DNA from: an uncultured Bacteroidales bacterium
Lineage (GTDB): Bacteria; Bacteroidota; Bacteroidia; Bacteroidales; UBA932
Assembly: GCA_944323345.1 (NCBI GenBank)
Contig: CALUSC010000004.1
Span: 56,822 to 120,821 of the forward strand
Direction of reading: 5' to 3'
Length of the DNA: 64,000 nt
The notes below the pieces were generated by a model that saw only the letters and a program-made list of their open reading frames with translations, was not told where the DNA came from and searched no databases. Below, piece after piece: positions 8,083 to 16,493 of the stretch (within the stretch, counting starts at the first letter, position 1; every line of letters starts with the position of its first letter). Made by a program: the position numbers and the translations under genes.

Positions 8083-8113
8083 CAAAGGTACGGACTGTTC
8101 CGATGCTCCGCAA
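8083..8113 (-). promoter_or_regulatory. Promoter for the hemerythrin-LuxR operon
   Basis: On the minus strand a -33 TTG (8111-8113) and a -7 TACCTTTG (8083-8090) are spaced by 20 nt. The start near 8076 gives a 5' UTR of about 120 nt that contains the 13-bp hairpin. Confidence 0.5.
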
Positions 8114-8133
8114 TCACCATTTGTGGGGATTTT

Positions 8134-10515
8134 TCAGAACAGCAATGCCAGTCTGTACACCAGAAATGCCATAATCCATGCGACGGCGATGGTGTAAACC
8201 GCTGAAAATACAGGCCATTTCCATCCCCCGGTTTCAGCCAGCATGGCGCCGAAAGTGCCGATGCACGGGAAGTAAAGCAGGACGAAAACCATAAAAGCCA
8301 GTGCGGCGGCAGGCGTTATGCTGTTGCCGAGAGCCTGTTGCAGTTTCGTCTCTCCGGAGCCGGACTCCACATCTTCATCGATGCTGTACATTACGCCCAT
8401 AGAGCTGACTACCAGTTCTTTGGCTGCTATTCCGGATATTACTCCGACTCCCATTTGCCAGTCGAATCCAAGAGGCTTGAGGACAGGTTCCATCCCCTTC
8501 CCTATATAGCCGAGAAAAGAGTGTTCCTGCTGTGTCGCCCTGTCGGCATATTTGTCATGGTTCGGGAAATATCCCAGGAACCAGATGATTATCGAGCTTA
8601 TCAGAATGATTCCCGTTATCTTGTGCAGGTATTGTTTGCCTTTTTCCCATGTGTGCCGCAGGATGGACTTGGAGGTAGGAATCCTGTACGGGGGCAGTTC
8701 CATTACGAACGGCAGGTCGTCGTCCTTGAAAAACCGGCTCAGGATCTTGGCCGTGAGAATGGCCATAAGTATGCCGAAGGCGTATATGCCGAGCAGGACC
8801 AGGCTGCCGAATTTCGGGAAGAATGCGCCTGCGATCAGGAGATAGACCGGAAGCCTGCCTGAACAGGACATGAAAGGAACGATAAGGGTGGTGATCAGTC
8901 TGCTTTTGGGGCTTTCGATGGTTCTGGTGGCCATTATTGCAGGGACATTGCACCCGAAGCCCATGATCATGGGTATGAAGGACTTGCCGTGCAGTCCCAT
9001 CTTGTGCATGAGCCGGTCCATTATGAATGCCGCTCTGGCCATGTAGCCGGAGTCTTCGAGCAGTGAAATGAAGAAATACAGGAGGACGATGTTCGGGAGG
9101 AACACGAGTACGCTTCCTACGCCTCCGATCACACCGTCCACAATGAGATCCTTGAGTATGCCGTCAGGCATGACCCAGGCTATGAAGTCTCCGAATCTGG
9201 CTACGATCCAGTCTATCCACTGCATGGGATATTCTCCGAGAGTGAATGTCCCGAAAAATACTATGTATAGAATGATGAAGAATATCGGGAAGGCCAGCCA
9301 TCTGTTCGTGACGACAGCGTCTATCCTGTCGGTGACGGACCGGTGTTTCCGGCTGACGGCGCCAGGACGGAAAGTTTCGGCGAGCGCACCCTTGACGAAG
9401 GCGTATTTCGCATCGATTATCGCGGATTCGGTCGATGTCCCCATAATGGCTTCGAACCGTTTCTGCTCATCGTATTTTATCGCTATTATCTCGTCTTTGT
9501 TCGGCAGCGTATCGATGATGCCGGACACTTCCTTGTCATTTTCCAGAAATTTTATGGCCAGATATCTCGTTGAATATTTATATCTTATGTCATCGTTTTT
9601 CTGGATGGCGAGCTTTACCCTGTCGATGGACTGTTCGAGTTCCGGACCGTGGCTGATATGGATATGTCTGGCTATCTGCGGATCCGGATTCTCGTACAGT
9701 TCGATGACTTTGTCGAAAAGTTCATGGATGCCTTCCCCGGTCTTGCTGACCGTAGGGACGAGCGGCATGCCCAGAAGATGCCCCAGAGTCTTGATATCCA
9801 GTTCATCTCCTTTGGCCTTGAGCTCATCGTACATGTTCAGGGCCATGATTACCCTCAGATTCATGTCTATAATCTGGGTCGTCAGATACAGATTCCTTTC
9901 CAGATTCGAGGAATCCACCACGTTTATTACTATGTCCGGTGTCTCTTCCACCAGATTCTTGCGGACATAGAGTTCTTCCGGACTGAATCCGGAAATGGAG
10001 TAGGTCCCCGGCAGATCCACGATTACGAATTTGTATCCGCCGTATTCGAAATTCCCCTCCTTGGCATCGACTGTCACTCCGCTGTAGTTCCCGACATGCT
10101 CATGGCTGCCTGACGCGATATTGAAAAGCGAGGTCTTGCCGCAGTTCGGGTTTCCCACGAGAGCGACCCTGATTACGTGACGGCGCTGCTCGGCAAGGTC
10201 TTTCATTCTCTGTGCCAGTGCTTCTGCATCATCGCAGCTGTCTTCCAGAACACCCGGTGCCGCCGGTGTCGCGAGGCTTTCTTTCGCTTCGGATTCGCTT
10301 ATGACTTCGATCATGTCGGCCTCGTCTCTCCTCAGAGATATCTTGTATCCGATGATTTCGTATTCGATAGGGTCTCTCAGAGGCGCGTTCAGGATGACTT
10401 TCACGACATTGCCCTTGATGAATCCCAGTTCCAGTATCCTTTTGCGGAAACTGCCGTGACCGCTTACCCTGACTACTACGCCACGCTCGCCGGTCTTGAG
10501 TTCAGATAATTTCAT
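8134..10515 (-). CDS. feoB: Fused FeoA-FeoB ferrous iron transporter
   Basis: The 793-residue protein starts with a FeoA SH3-like domain (MKLSELKTGERGVVV to about residue 75). A linker and the FeoB G domain follow, with G1 GNPNCGKTS, G3 DLPGTYS and NMYD as the G4 motif. The membrane core carries the two Gate signatures (MIMGFGCNVPAIMATRT and MSCSGRLPVY). FeoB imports Fe(II) across the inner membrane under low oxygen. A longer frame would start at 10593, but a -7 promoter box lies at 10535-10542, so the ATG at 10515 is right and coincides with the first FeoA residue. The fusion is common in Bacteroidota. Confidence 0.96.
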   Translation of the reverse strand: MKLSELKTGERGVVVRVSGHGSFRKRILELGFIKGNVVKVILNAPLRDPIEYEIIGYKISLRRDEADMIEVISESEAKESLATPAAPGVLEDSCDDAEALAQRMKDLAEQRRHVIRVALVGNPNCGKTSLFNIASGSHEHVGNYSGVTVDAKEGNFEYGGYKFVIVDLPGTYSISGFSPEELYVRKNLVEETPDIVINVVDSSNLERNLYLTTQIIDMNLRVIMALNMYDELKAKGDELDIKTLGHLLGMPLVPTVSKTGEGIHELFDKVIELYENPDPQIARHIHISHGPELEQSIDRVKLAIQKNDDIRYKYSTRYLAIKFLENDKEVSGIIDTLPNKDEIIAIKYDEQKRFEAIMGTSTESAIIDAKYAFVKGALAETFRPGAVSRKHRSVTDRIDAVVTNRWLAFPIFFIILYIVFFGTFTLGEYPMQWIDWIVARFGDFIAWVMPDGILKDLIVDGVIGGVGSVLVFLPNIVLLYFFISLLEDSGYMARAAFIMDRLMHKMGLHGKSFIPMIMGFGCNVPAIMATRTIESPKSRLITTLIVPFMSCSGRLPVYLLIAGAFFPKFGSLVLLGIYAFGILMAILTAKILSRFFKDDDLPFVMELPPYRIPTSKSILRHTWEKGKQYLHKITGIILISSIIIWFLGYFPNHDKYADRATQQEHSFLGYIGKGMEPVLKPLGFDWQMGVGVISGIAAKELVVSSMGVMYSIDEDVESGSGETKLQQALGNSITPAAALAFMVFVLLYFPCIGTFGAMLAETGGWKWPVFSAVYTIAVAWIMAFLVYRLALLF

Positions 10516-10534
10516 GTTCCAGTTATTTGCGGTG

Positions 10535-10542
10535 CAAAGATA
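10535..10542 (-). promoter_or_regulatory. -7 element (TATCTTTG) for feoAB
   Basis: TATCTTTG on the minus strand lies 20 bases before the feoAB ATG. The -33 region is poor. No recognisable Fur box could be read with confidence. Confidence 0.5.
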
Positions 10543-10611
10543 GTCAAAAATGGGCACCGCGCCATCATTATTAATAGGTATTCCTGCTGGCATGCAGCGG
10601 ATTGCAGCCCG

Positions 10612-10642
10612 TTTGAATTAAGGTATAATTTTTGTAAATTTG
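10612..10642 (+). promoter_or_regulatory. Promoter of the RND efflux operon
   Basis: A -33 TTTG at 10612-10615 and a -7 TAAATTTG at 10635-10642 are separated by exactly 19 nt. The adaptor ATG is 23 bp downstream, implying a very short leader. Confidence 0.7.
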
Positions 10643-10664
10643 CCGCGGCTTAATATTTTTTATC

Positions 10665-11900
10665 ATGAAAGGATCGTCATTTCTGAAAGATACCTACAGC
10701 AGTCTTGACAACAAGTCGAAGTACGTCGTATTCAAGATACGGAAATCAAGCTGGAAATTCTGGGCTGTCATAGCAGCTGTCGTCATAGCACTCATTGTCC
10801 TTATCGTATGGCTGACCAGGCCCGAGCCTCCTCAGGAAGATATCCCTATAGTCATGACTGAAACCGTGACCACGCAGGATGTCGAGCTTTACGGCGAATA
10901 TCCCGGCACTATCAGGGCGCAGCAGTTCGTCGAAGTCCGCGCCCGTGTGGAAGGCTATCTGGAAAACATGCTTTTCGAAGAAGGAACATACGTGAAGAAA
11001 AACCAGGTGCTGTTCATCATAGATCCGAGGCAGTATCAGGCACAGGCCGACAGGGCCAGGGCCATGCTGGAGCGTAACAAGGCTCTGGCGCAGAAAGCCG
11101 AGCGCGACCTGAACCGTATACGTCCGCTGTTCGAGCAGAATGCGGCCAGCCAGCTCGACCTGGATAACGCCATCGCCGCCTATGAAAGCGCGAAAGCCGA
11201 AGTGCTGATGAGCGAGGCCGACCTGAAGCAGGATGAACTTGCGCTCAGCTATACTACAGTACGTTCGCCTATAAGCGGATATATCAGTGAAAGACATGTC
11301 GATATCGGTACTCTGGTAGGTCCCGGCGGCCAGTCCCTGCTGGCCAATGTCGTCAAGAGCGATACGGTGGACGTGGAGTTCAAGATGACCGACCTCGACT
11401 ACCAGATCAGCAAGGACAGGAACGTGAATATCGGACAGAAAGACTCCACGCGCAAATGGGATCCGTATGTCACTATCACCATGGCCGACAAGTCTGTATA
11501 TAAATACAAAGGTCTTGTGGACTTCGCCGACCCTCAGGTGGATTCCCGTTCCGGTACGTTTTCCGTGCGTGCGGAAATGCCGAACCCTGACCATGACCTG
11601 CTGCCTGGCCAGTTTACGAACGTCACCCTTCTTCTCGATGTCAGGGAAGACGCAGTGGTCGTTCCGACCAAAGCCATCATCACTGAAAAGAGTGCGGCCT
11701 ATATTTTCGTGCTCCGCAGTGACGGCATAGCGGAAAAGCGCTTCATCGAACTCGGCCCTGAAACAGGCAACAAGACTGTAGTGGAAAGGGGACTTCTCCC
11801 TGGAGAACAGATAGTCGTGGAAGGATATCACAAACTCACTCACGGACAGAAGGCCCGCACGGCAGACACTCCTGCAGCTGACTCCGGACAGGGGAAATAA
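10665..11900 (+). CDS. RND efflux periplasmic adaptor (membrane fusion protein)
   Basis: The 411-residue protein has a cytoplasmic N-terminus (about 30 residues, basic), one membrane anchor (residues 34-52, no lipobox) and the standard adaptor order. This is a lipoyl half (VEVRARVEGYLENMLFEEGTYV), an alpha-hairpin coiled coil (about 125-195), the second lipoyl half (LSYTTVRSPISGYISERHV), then beta-barrel and membrane-proximal domains (LPGQFTNVTLLLDV, VVVPTKAI). It bridges the inner-membrane pump and the outer-membrane channel. The gap to the pump gene is 12 bp. An uncleaved transmembrane anchor instead of a lipid anchor is a small departure from AcrA. Confidence 0.93.
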   Translation: MKGSSFLKDTYSSLDNKSKYVVFKIRKSSWKFWAVIAAVVIALIVLIVWLTRPEPPQEDIPIVMTETVTTQDVELYGEYPGTIRAQQFVEVRARVEGYLENMLFEEGTYVKKNQVLFIIDPRQYQAQADRARAMLERNKALAQKAERDLNRIRPLFEQNAASQLDLDNAIAAYESAKAEVLMSEADLKQDELALSYTTVRSPISGYISERHVDIGTLVGPGGQSLLANVVKSDTVDVEFKMTDLDYQISKDRNVNIGQKDSTRKWDPYVTITMADKSVYKYKGLVDFADPQVDSRSGTFSVRAEMPNPDHDLLPGQFTNVTLLLDVREDAVVVPTKAIITEKSAAYIFVLRSDGIAEKRFIELGPETGNKTVVERGLLPGEQIVVEGYHKLTHGQKARTADTPAADSGQGK

Positions 11901-11912
11901 ACCAGACAGAAA

Positions 11913-14900
11913 ATGAAATCAGACTTTTTTATAGACAGGCCGGTCTTCTCGACTGTCATCTCCGTTATCATCGTACTGGTGGGCTTCATAGGACTGACGC
12001 TCCTGCCCGTAGACCAGTATCCGGATATAGTTCCTCCGGTAGTCAGAGTCACCGCTTCCTATCCTGGAGCGAGTGCGCAGACAGTGGCCCAGGCCGTGGC
12101 CACACCTATCGAACAGGAACTGAACGGAACTCCGGGTATGCTTTACATGGAGTCCAAGAATACCAATTCAGGAAGTTTTACCGCGAATATCACGTTCGAC
12201 ATATCCAGTAATCCGGATCTGGCGGCAGTCGAAGTGCAGAACAGGGTGAAGCAGGCGGAAGCCAGGCTTCCGGTGGAAGTGGTGCAGAACGGTATATCGG
12301 TGGAGAAAGTGGCTGCAAACAAGCTGGTGACAGTCACACTTTTGACAGATGATCCCAAATTCGATGAAATATATCTGAGCAACTATGCTACGCTGAATGT
12401 CCTCGACATGCTCAGGCGAGTGCCGGGAGTGGGCCGTGTGTCCAATGTCGGCAGCCGGTACTATGCGATGCAGATCTGGGTGCAGCCCGACAAGCTGGCC
12501 AGCCTTGGACTCACCGTACAGGATCTTCAGAAAGCCCTGAAAGACCAGAACCGTGAATCTGCGGCAGGAGTGCTGGGACAGCAGCCGATCGAAAACGTGG
12601 ACGTGACCATACCGATTACCGCTACCGGAAGGCTTTCTTCCGTAAGCCAGTTCGAAAATATCGTCATCAGAGCCGGACAGGACGGCTCCATCATCAGACT
12701 GAAAGATGTGGCCAGGGTGTCACTGGAGGCTCAGTCGTATAATACCGAGAGCGGAATCAACGGAGGGAATGCCGCAGTGATGGATGTGTACATGCTCCCG
12801 GGAGCGAATGCCCTCGAAGTGGCGGAAAACGTGAAGAAGGAGATGGAAGAAATTTCCAAGTCATTCCCTGAAGGTATTACATACGACATACCTTTCGACA
12901 TGACCACGTATATTTCCGAATCCATCCACCATGTGTACAGGACATTGTTCGAAGCACTGCTGCTGGTGATACTTGTGGTCTTCCTCTCCCTTCAGAGCTG
13001 GAGAGCCACGCTTATTCCGGCGATTGCCGTGCCTATCTCCCTGATCGGAACTTTCGGTGTCATGCTCATATTCGGGTTCTCGCTGAACATGATGACATTG
13101 CTCGGACTTATTCTGGCTATCGGTATTGTGGTGGACGATGCCATCGTCGTAGTCGAGAATGTGGACAGGATCATGCGGGAGGAACATCTGTCTCCGTACG
13201 AAGCTACGAAGAAAGCCATGCAGGGCATAGGAGGCGCACTTATAGCCATGTCCCTCGTGCTCTGTGCGGTATTCGTGCCTGTAAGTTTCCTCTCCGGCAT
13301 TACTGGCCAGCTGTTCAGACAGTTCACCATTACCATTGCCGTGTCTGTCATCATATCCACGATAGTGGCTTTGACCTTGAGCCCGGTGATGTGCTCCCTC
13401 TTTCTCAAGCAGCCTCAGCCTGACGAGAAGAAAAACTTCATATTCAGGAAGATAAATGAAGGTCTGGCTACAGGAAACAGATTCTATGAGAAAATGATCC
13501 GCGCCAGCCTGCACCACCGCAGGAGAATGGCCGCCTTTTTCGGCGTTACCATCATCGGTATCTGGGTGTTCTCCAGCCTGGTTCCGAGCAGTTTCATGCC
13601 GAAGGAAGACCAGGGCTATTTCACCGTGGAACTCGAACTCCCGGTCGGGGCTACTCTGGAAAGGACGCGCGTGATTACCGAACGTGCCATGGATTTCCTC
13701 ATGAGGCAGCCGGACGTGCAGTATGTGCTGAATGTCACCGGTTCCAGCCCGCGTGTGGGAAGCAACCAGTCCAACAGCCAGCTTACCGTGATACTCAAAC
13801 CGTGGAAAGAACGGAAAGAGACCGACATAAACAAGACTATGGCGACAGTGCGCGATTCGCTTTCGGTATATCCTGAAAGCAAGGTCTATCTGAGTACTCC
13901 TGCTGTAATTCCGGGCCTCGGTACCTCCGGCGGTTTTTCCATGGTGCTCGAAGCCAGGGGAGATGCCACATACGAGCAGCTGCAGCAGGCTGCCGATACG
14001 CTCATGTACTATGCGTCGCAGCGCAAGGAATTCACTGGTCTGTCGACCAATGTCACGAGGGATATCCCGCAGCTTTTCTTCGATGCCGACCGGGACAAAA
14101 TCCAGATGATCGGAGTGCCGCTCGCCGACGTATTTTCCACGCTGAAAGCCTTTACCGGCTCCATATACGTGAACGACTTCAATATGTTCAACCGTGTCTA
14201 CCGCGTATATATCCAGGCCGATGCTCCGTACAGGGCGCACAAGGACAACCTGAACCTCTTCTTCGTGAAAAGTTCGAACGGGACCATGGTCCCTGTCAAT
14301 GCTCTCGGCAGTACGGAATATACCACAGGTCCGGGAACCATAAACAGGTTCAATATGTACTATGCCATTACAGTTAATGGCGAAGCGGCCCACGGCTACA
14401 GTTCCGGCCAAGCGATGGATCTGCTTGAGAGCCTCGCCAGAGAGCATCTTCCAGACAATATAGGCATAGAATGGAGCGGACTTTCCTATCAGGAAAAGAA
14501 GGAAGGCGGGCAGACCGGCATTGTGCTCGGCCTGGCATTGCTCTTCGTTTTCCTTTTCCTGGCTGCCCAGTACGAAAGCTGGTCCATCCCTGTAGCCGTA
14601 CTCCTGTCTCTTCCTATAGCGATAGCCGGAGCTTATCTGGGAGTATGGATATTGGGATATGAAAGCAATGTGTATTTCCTGATCGGTCTGGTCATGCTCG
14701 TGGGTCTGGTAGCCAAGAATGCCATTCTTATAGTGGAATTCGCAAAAGAGGAAGTGGAGAAAGGCAAACCTCTGGAGGAGGCTGCAGTCACGGCTGCCCA
14801 CCTCAGGTTCAGGCCGATAGTCATGACTTCGCTGGCATTTATCCTCGGTATGCTGCCGCTCGTCTTTGCGACAGGTCCGGGCTCCGCCAGCAGGCAGGAT

Positions 14901-16448
14901 ATCGGAACCGGCGTGTTCTTCGGTATGATAGTGGCGATTACGGCCGGCATTGTATTCGTGCCGTTCTTCTTCGTCCAGATTTATAAGCTCAGGGAAAAAA
15001 TGTCGCGGAAGAAAAAGAAAGGCGGAATGATGCCGGGCGGCGGATCCGCCGCGGTCCTGGCTGCCATGATATTGGTCGGGACATCGATGGTATCGTGCTC
15101 ACCTGCAAAACATTGCGCAGCGCCCGAACTGGATATGCCGGAATCTTTTGCCGGAGAGGCAGCTTCGGATACTCTGACATGGGCCGATGTGGAATGGTGG
15201 AAGATTTATCCGGACACTACTCTGCATACTCTGATTCAGGATGCTTTGGAATATAATAAAGACATGCTGATAGCTGCCGAGCGTCTGCGTGAAATGGAAT
15301 ACAGGTACAAGATACAGCGTTCGGAACTGTGGCCGTCCATTTCCGCGAGGGTTTACGGAGAGAATGAATATACGAATTACTCGGGGAAAGACGGAGCCGA
15401 TGATCCGGCAGTCAGCGTTCTCGGACGTTTTTCATGGGAAATCGATCTCTGGGGACATCTCAGGTGGGCCAGCAGGGAGAAACTGGCAGAATATTTCGCC
15501 AGTGTGGAAGCGCAGAGGGCCCTGAAGATTTCCCTGATAGCCGAGGTGGCCGATACATATTTCGATCTTCAGGCGCTGGACAATGAACTCCTTATTGTAC
15601 GCAGGACCTTGCAGACCAGGGATGAAGGCGTGCAGAAGGCCAAACTCAGGCTGGATGGCGGCCTTACATCCGACATACCGTACCAGCAGGCATTGGTGGA
15701 GAGGGCCACGACAGCCGCACTCGTCCCGGAACTGGAAAGGGAGATAGCCATGAAAGAAAGCGAACTGGCTTTTCTGACAGGTTCTTATCCGAAACATCTG
15801 GAAAGATCCCGGATTCCGCTGGAACTTTCCTACAGAAAGGAAATTCCGGTAGGTGTCCCGTCGCAGCTCCTTACGCGCAGGCCGGACCTGAGGCAGTCCG
15901 AGCAGGAACTCAGAGCTGCGGAAGCTGCTGTAGGTGTGGCCCAGGCAGAGAGATTCCCGACTTTCACCATATCATTCGACGGCGGTACGGAAACCAATAC
16001 TTTGGAAAATATCATCAAGGCGCCGTATTATTCTCTGCTCGGAAATCTGGCATCGCCGATATTCGAATTCGGCAAACGCAAGGCGAATTTCAAGGCTGCC
16101 ATAGCTGCATACAATCAGGCACGGTACAATTACGAGAAAGATGTCCTTCAGGCTTTCAAGGAAGTCTACGATGCCGTAGTCAGCTATAATACAGCCGTAG
16201 AGAATACAAGTCTGAAATTCGACCTCCAGGAGGCGTCCAAGCAGTATGTTTCCCTGGCCAATCTCCAGTATATCAACGGAGCGATCAGCTATATGGATGT
16301 GCTGGACGCTCAAAGAGCCTATTTCAGTTCCCAGGTCGAACTGAGCAATGCCATCATGCAGGAATACAAGGTTCTCGTCGAGCTTTACAAGGCCCTGGGA
16401 GGAGGATGGAACGAATCCGGGACTCAGAAACCTGACGGAAATAACTGA
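11913..16448 (+). CDS. RND multidrug pump fused in frame to a NodT/OprM-type outer-membrane channel
   Basis: Residues 1-1035 are a complete HAE1/AcrB-type pump. They include FFIDRPVFSTVISVIIVL at the start, the proton-relay pair Asp408-Asp409 in VVDDAIVVVENVDR, and the final helix ending at KLREKMSRKKKKGG. Without a stop codon the frame continues through a lipoprotein-type signal (hydrophobic AAVLAAMILVG then TSMVSC) into a full outer-membrane factor of about 470 residues (VEWWKIYPDTTLHTLI, SRFSWEIDLWGHLR-like segment, LLTRRPDLRQSEQELRAAEAAVGVAQAERFP). At the junction, bases 15018-15032 carry AAAGGCGGA just before ATGATG. The channel could therefore be made separately by internal initiation, or released by signal peptidase II. 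No frameshift is visible; a lost stop codon or assembly error remains possible. Confidence 0.9.
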   Translation: MKSDFFIDRPVFSTVISVIIVLVGFIGLTLLPVDQYPDIVPPVVRVTASYPGASAQTVAQAVATPIEQELNGTPGMLYMESKNTNSGSFTANITFDISSNPDLAAVEVQNRVKQAEARLPVEVVQNGISVEKVAANKLVTVTLLTDDPKFDEIYLSNYATLNVLDMLRRVPGVGRVSNVGSRYYAMQIWVQPDKLASLGLTVQDLQKALKDQNRESAAGVLGQQPIENVDVTIPITATGRLSSVSQFENIVIRAGQDGSIIRLKDVARVSLEAQSYNTESGINGGNAAVMDVYMLPGANALEVAENVKKEMEEISKSFPEGITYDIPFDMTTYISESIHHVYRTLFEALLLVILVVFLSLQSWRATLIPAIAVPISLIGTFGVMLIFGFSLNMMTLLGLILAIGIVVDDAIVVVENVDRIMREEHLSPYEATKKAMQGIGGALIAMSLVLCAVFVPVSFLSGITGQLFRQFTITIAVSVIISTIVALTLSPVMCSLFLKQPQPDEKKNFIFRKINEGLATGNRFYEKMIRASLHHRRRMAAFFGVTIIGIWVFSSLVPSSFMPKEDQGYFTVELELPVGATLERTRVITERAMDFLMRQPDVQYVLNVTGSSPRVGSNQSNSQLTVILKPWKERKETDINKTMATVRDSLSVYPESKVYLSTPAVIPGLGTSGGFSMVLEARGDATYEQLQQAADTLMYYASQRKEFTGLSTNVTRDIPQLFFDADRDKIQMIGVPLADVFSTLKAFTGSIYVNDFNMFNRVYRVYIQADAPYRAHKDNLNLFFVKSSNGTMVPVNALGSTEYTTGPGTINRFNMYYAITVNGEAAHGYSSGQAMDLLESLAREHLPDNIGIEWSGLSYQEKKEGGQTGIVLGLALLFVFLFLAAQYESWSIPVAVLLSLPIAIAGAYLGVWILGYESNVYFLIGLVMLVGLVAKNAILIVEFAKEEVEKGKPLEEAAVTAAHLRFRPIVMTSLAFILGMLPLVFATGPGSASRQDIGTGVFFGMIVAITAGIVFVPFFFVQIYKLREKMSRKKKKGGMMPGGGSAAVLAAMILVGTSMVSCSPAKHCAAPELDMPESFAGEAASDTLTWADVEWWKIYPDTTLHTLIQDALEYNKDMLIAAERLREMEYRYKIQRSELWPSISARVYGENEYTNYSGKDGADDPAVSVLGRFSWEIDLWGHLRWASREKLAEYFASVEAQRALKISLIAEVADTYFDLQALDNELLIVRRTLQTRDEGVQKAKLRLDGGLTSDIPYQQALVERATTAALVPELEREIAMKESELAFLTGSYPKHLERSRIPLELSYRKEIPVGVPSQLLTRRPDLRQSEQELRAAEAAVGVAQAERFPTFTISFDGGTETNTLENIIKAPYYSLLGNLASPIFEFGKRKANFKAAIAAYNQARYNYEKDVLQAFKEVYDAVVSYNTAVENTSLKFDLQEASKQYVSLANLQYINGAISYMDVLDAQRAYFSSQVELSNAIMQEYKVLVELYKALGGGWNESGTQKPDGNN

Positions 16449-16493
16449 GCCCCGGATCGATTCTCCGGTTATTGACGTTCATGCAAATGCCGG

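Noticed and set aside
6661-10515. A toxin-antitoxin or defence system around the hemerythrin/LuxR genes
   Set aside because: The proteins are hemerythrin, LuxR and FeoAB, which fit iron and stress physiology; no toxin or nuclease is present.
10516-10593. Longer feoAB frame starting at 10593
   Set aside because: A -7 box at 10535-10542 lies inside it, and the FeoA domain begins at 10515.
10746-11843. Minus-strand frame of 365 codons in the adaptor gene
   Set aside because: Antisense shadow without motifs; the plus strand encodes a clear RND adaptor.
12861-14801. A 646-codon open frame on the minus strand
   Set aside because: It is antisense to the RND pump, rich in His and Arg, and has no domain signature; it arises from the pump's codon bias.
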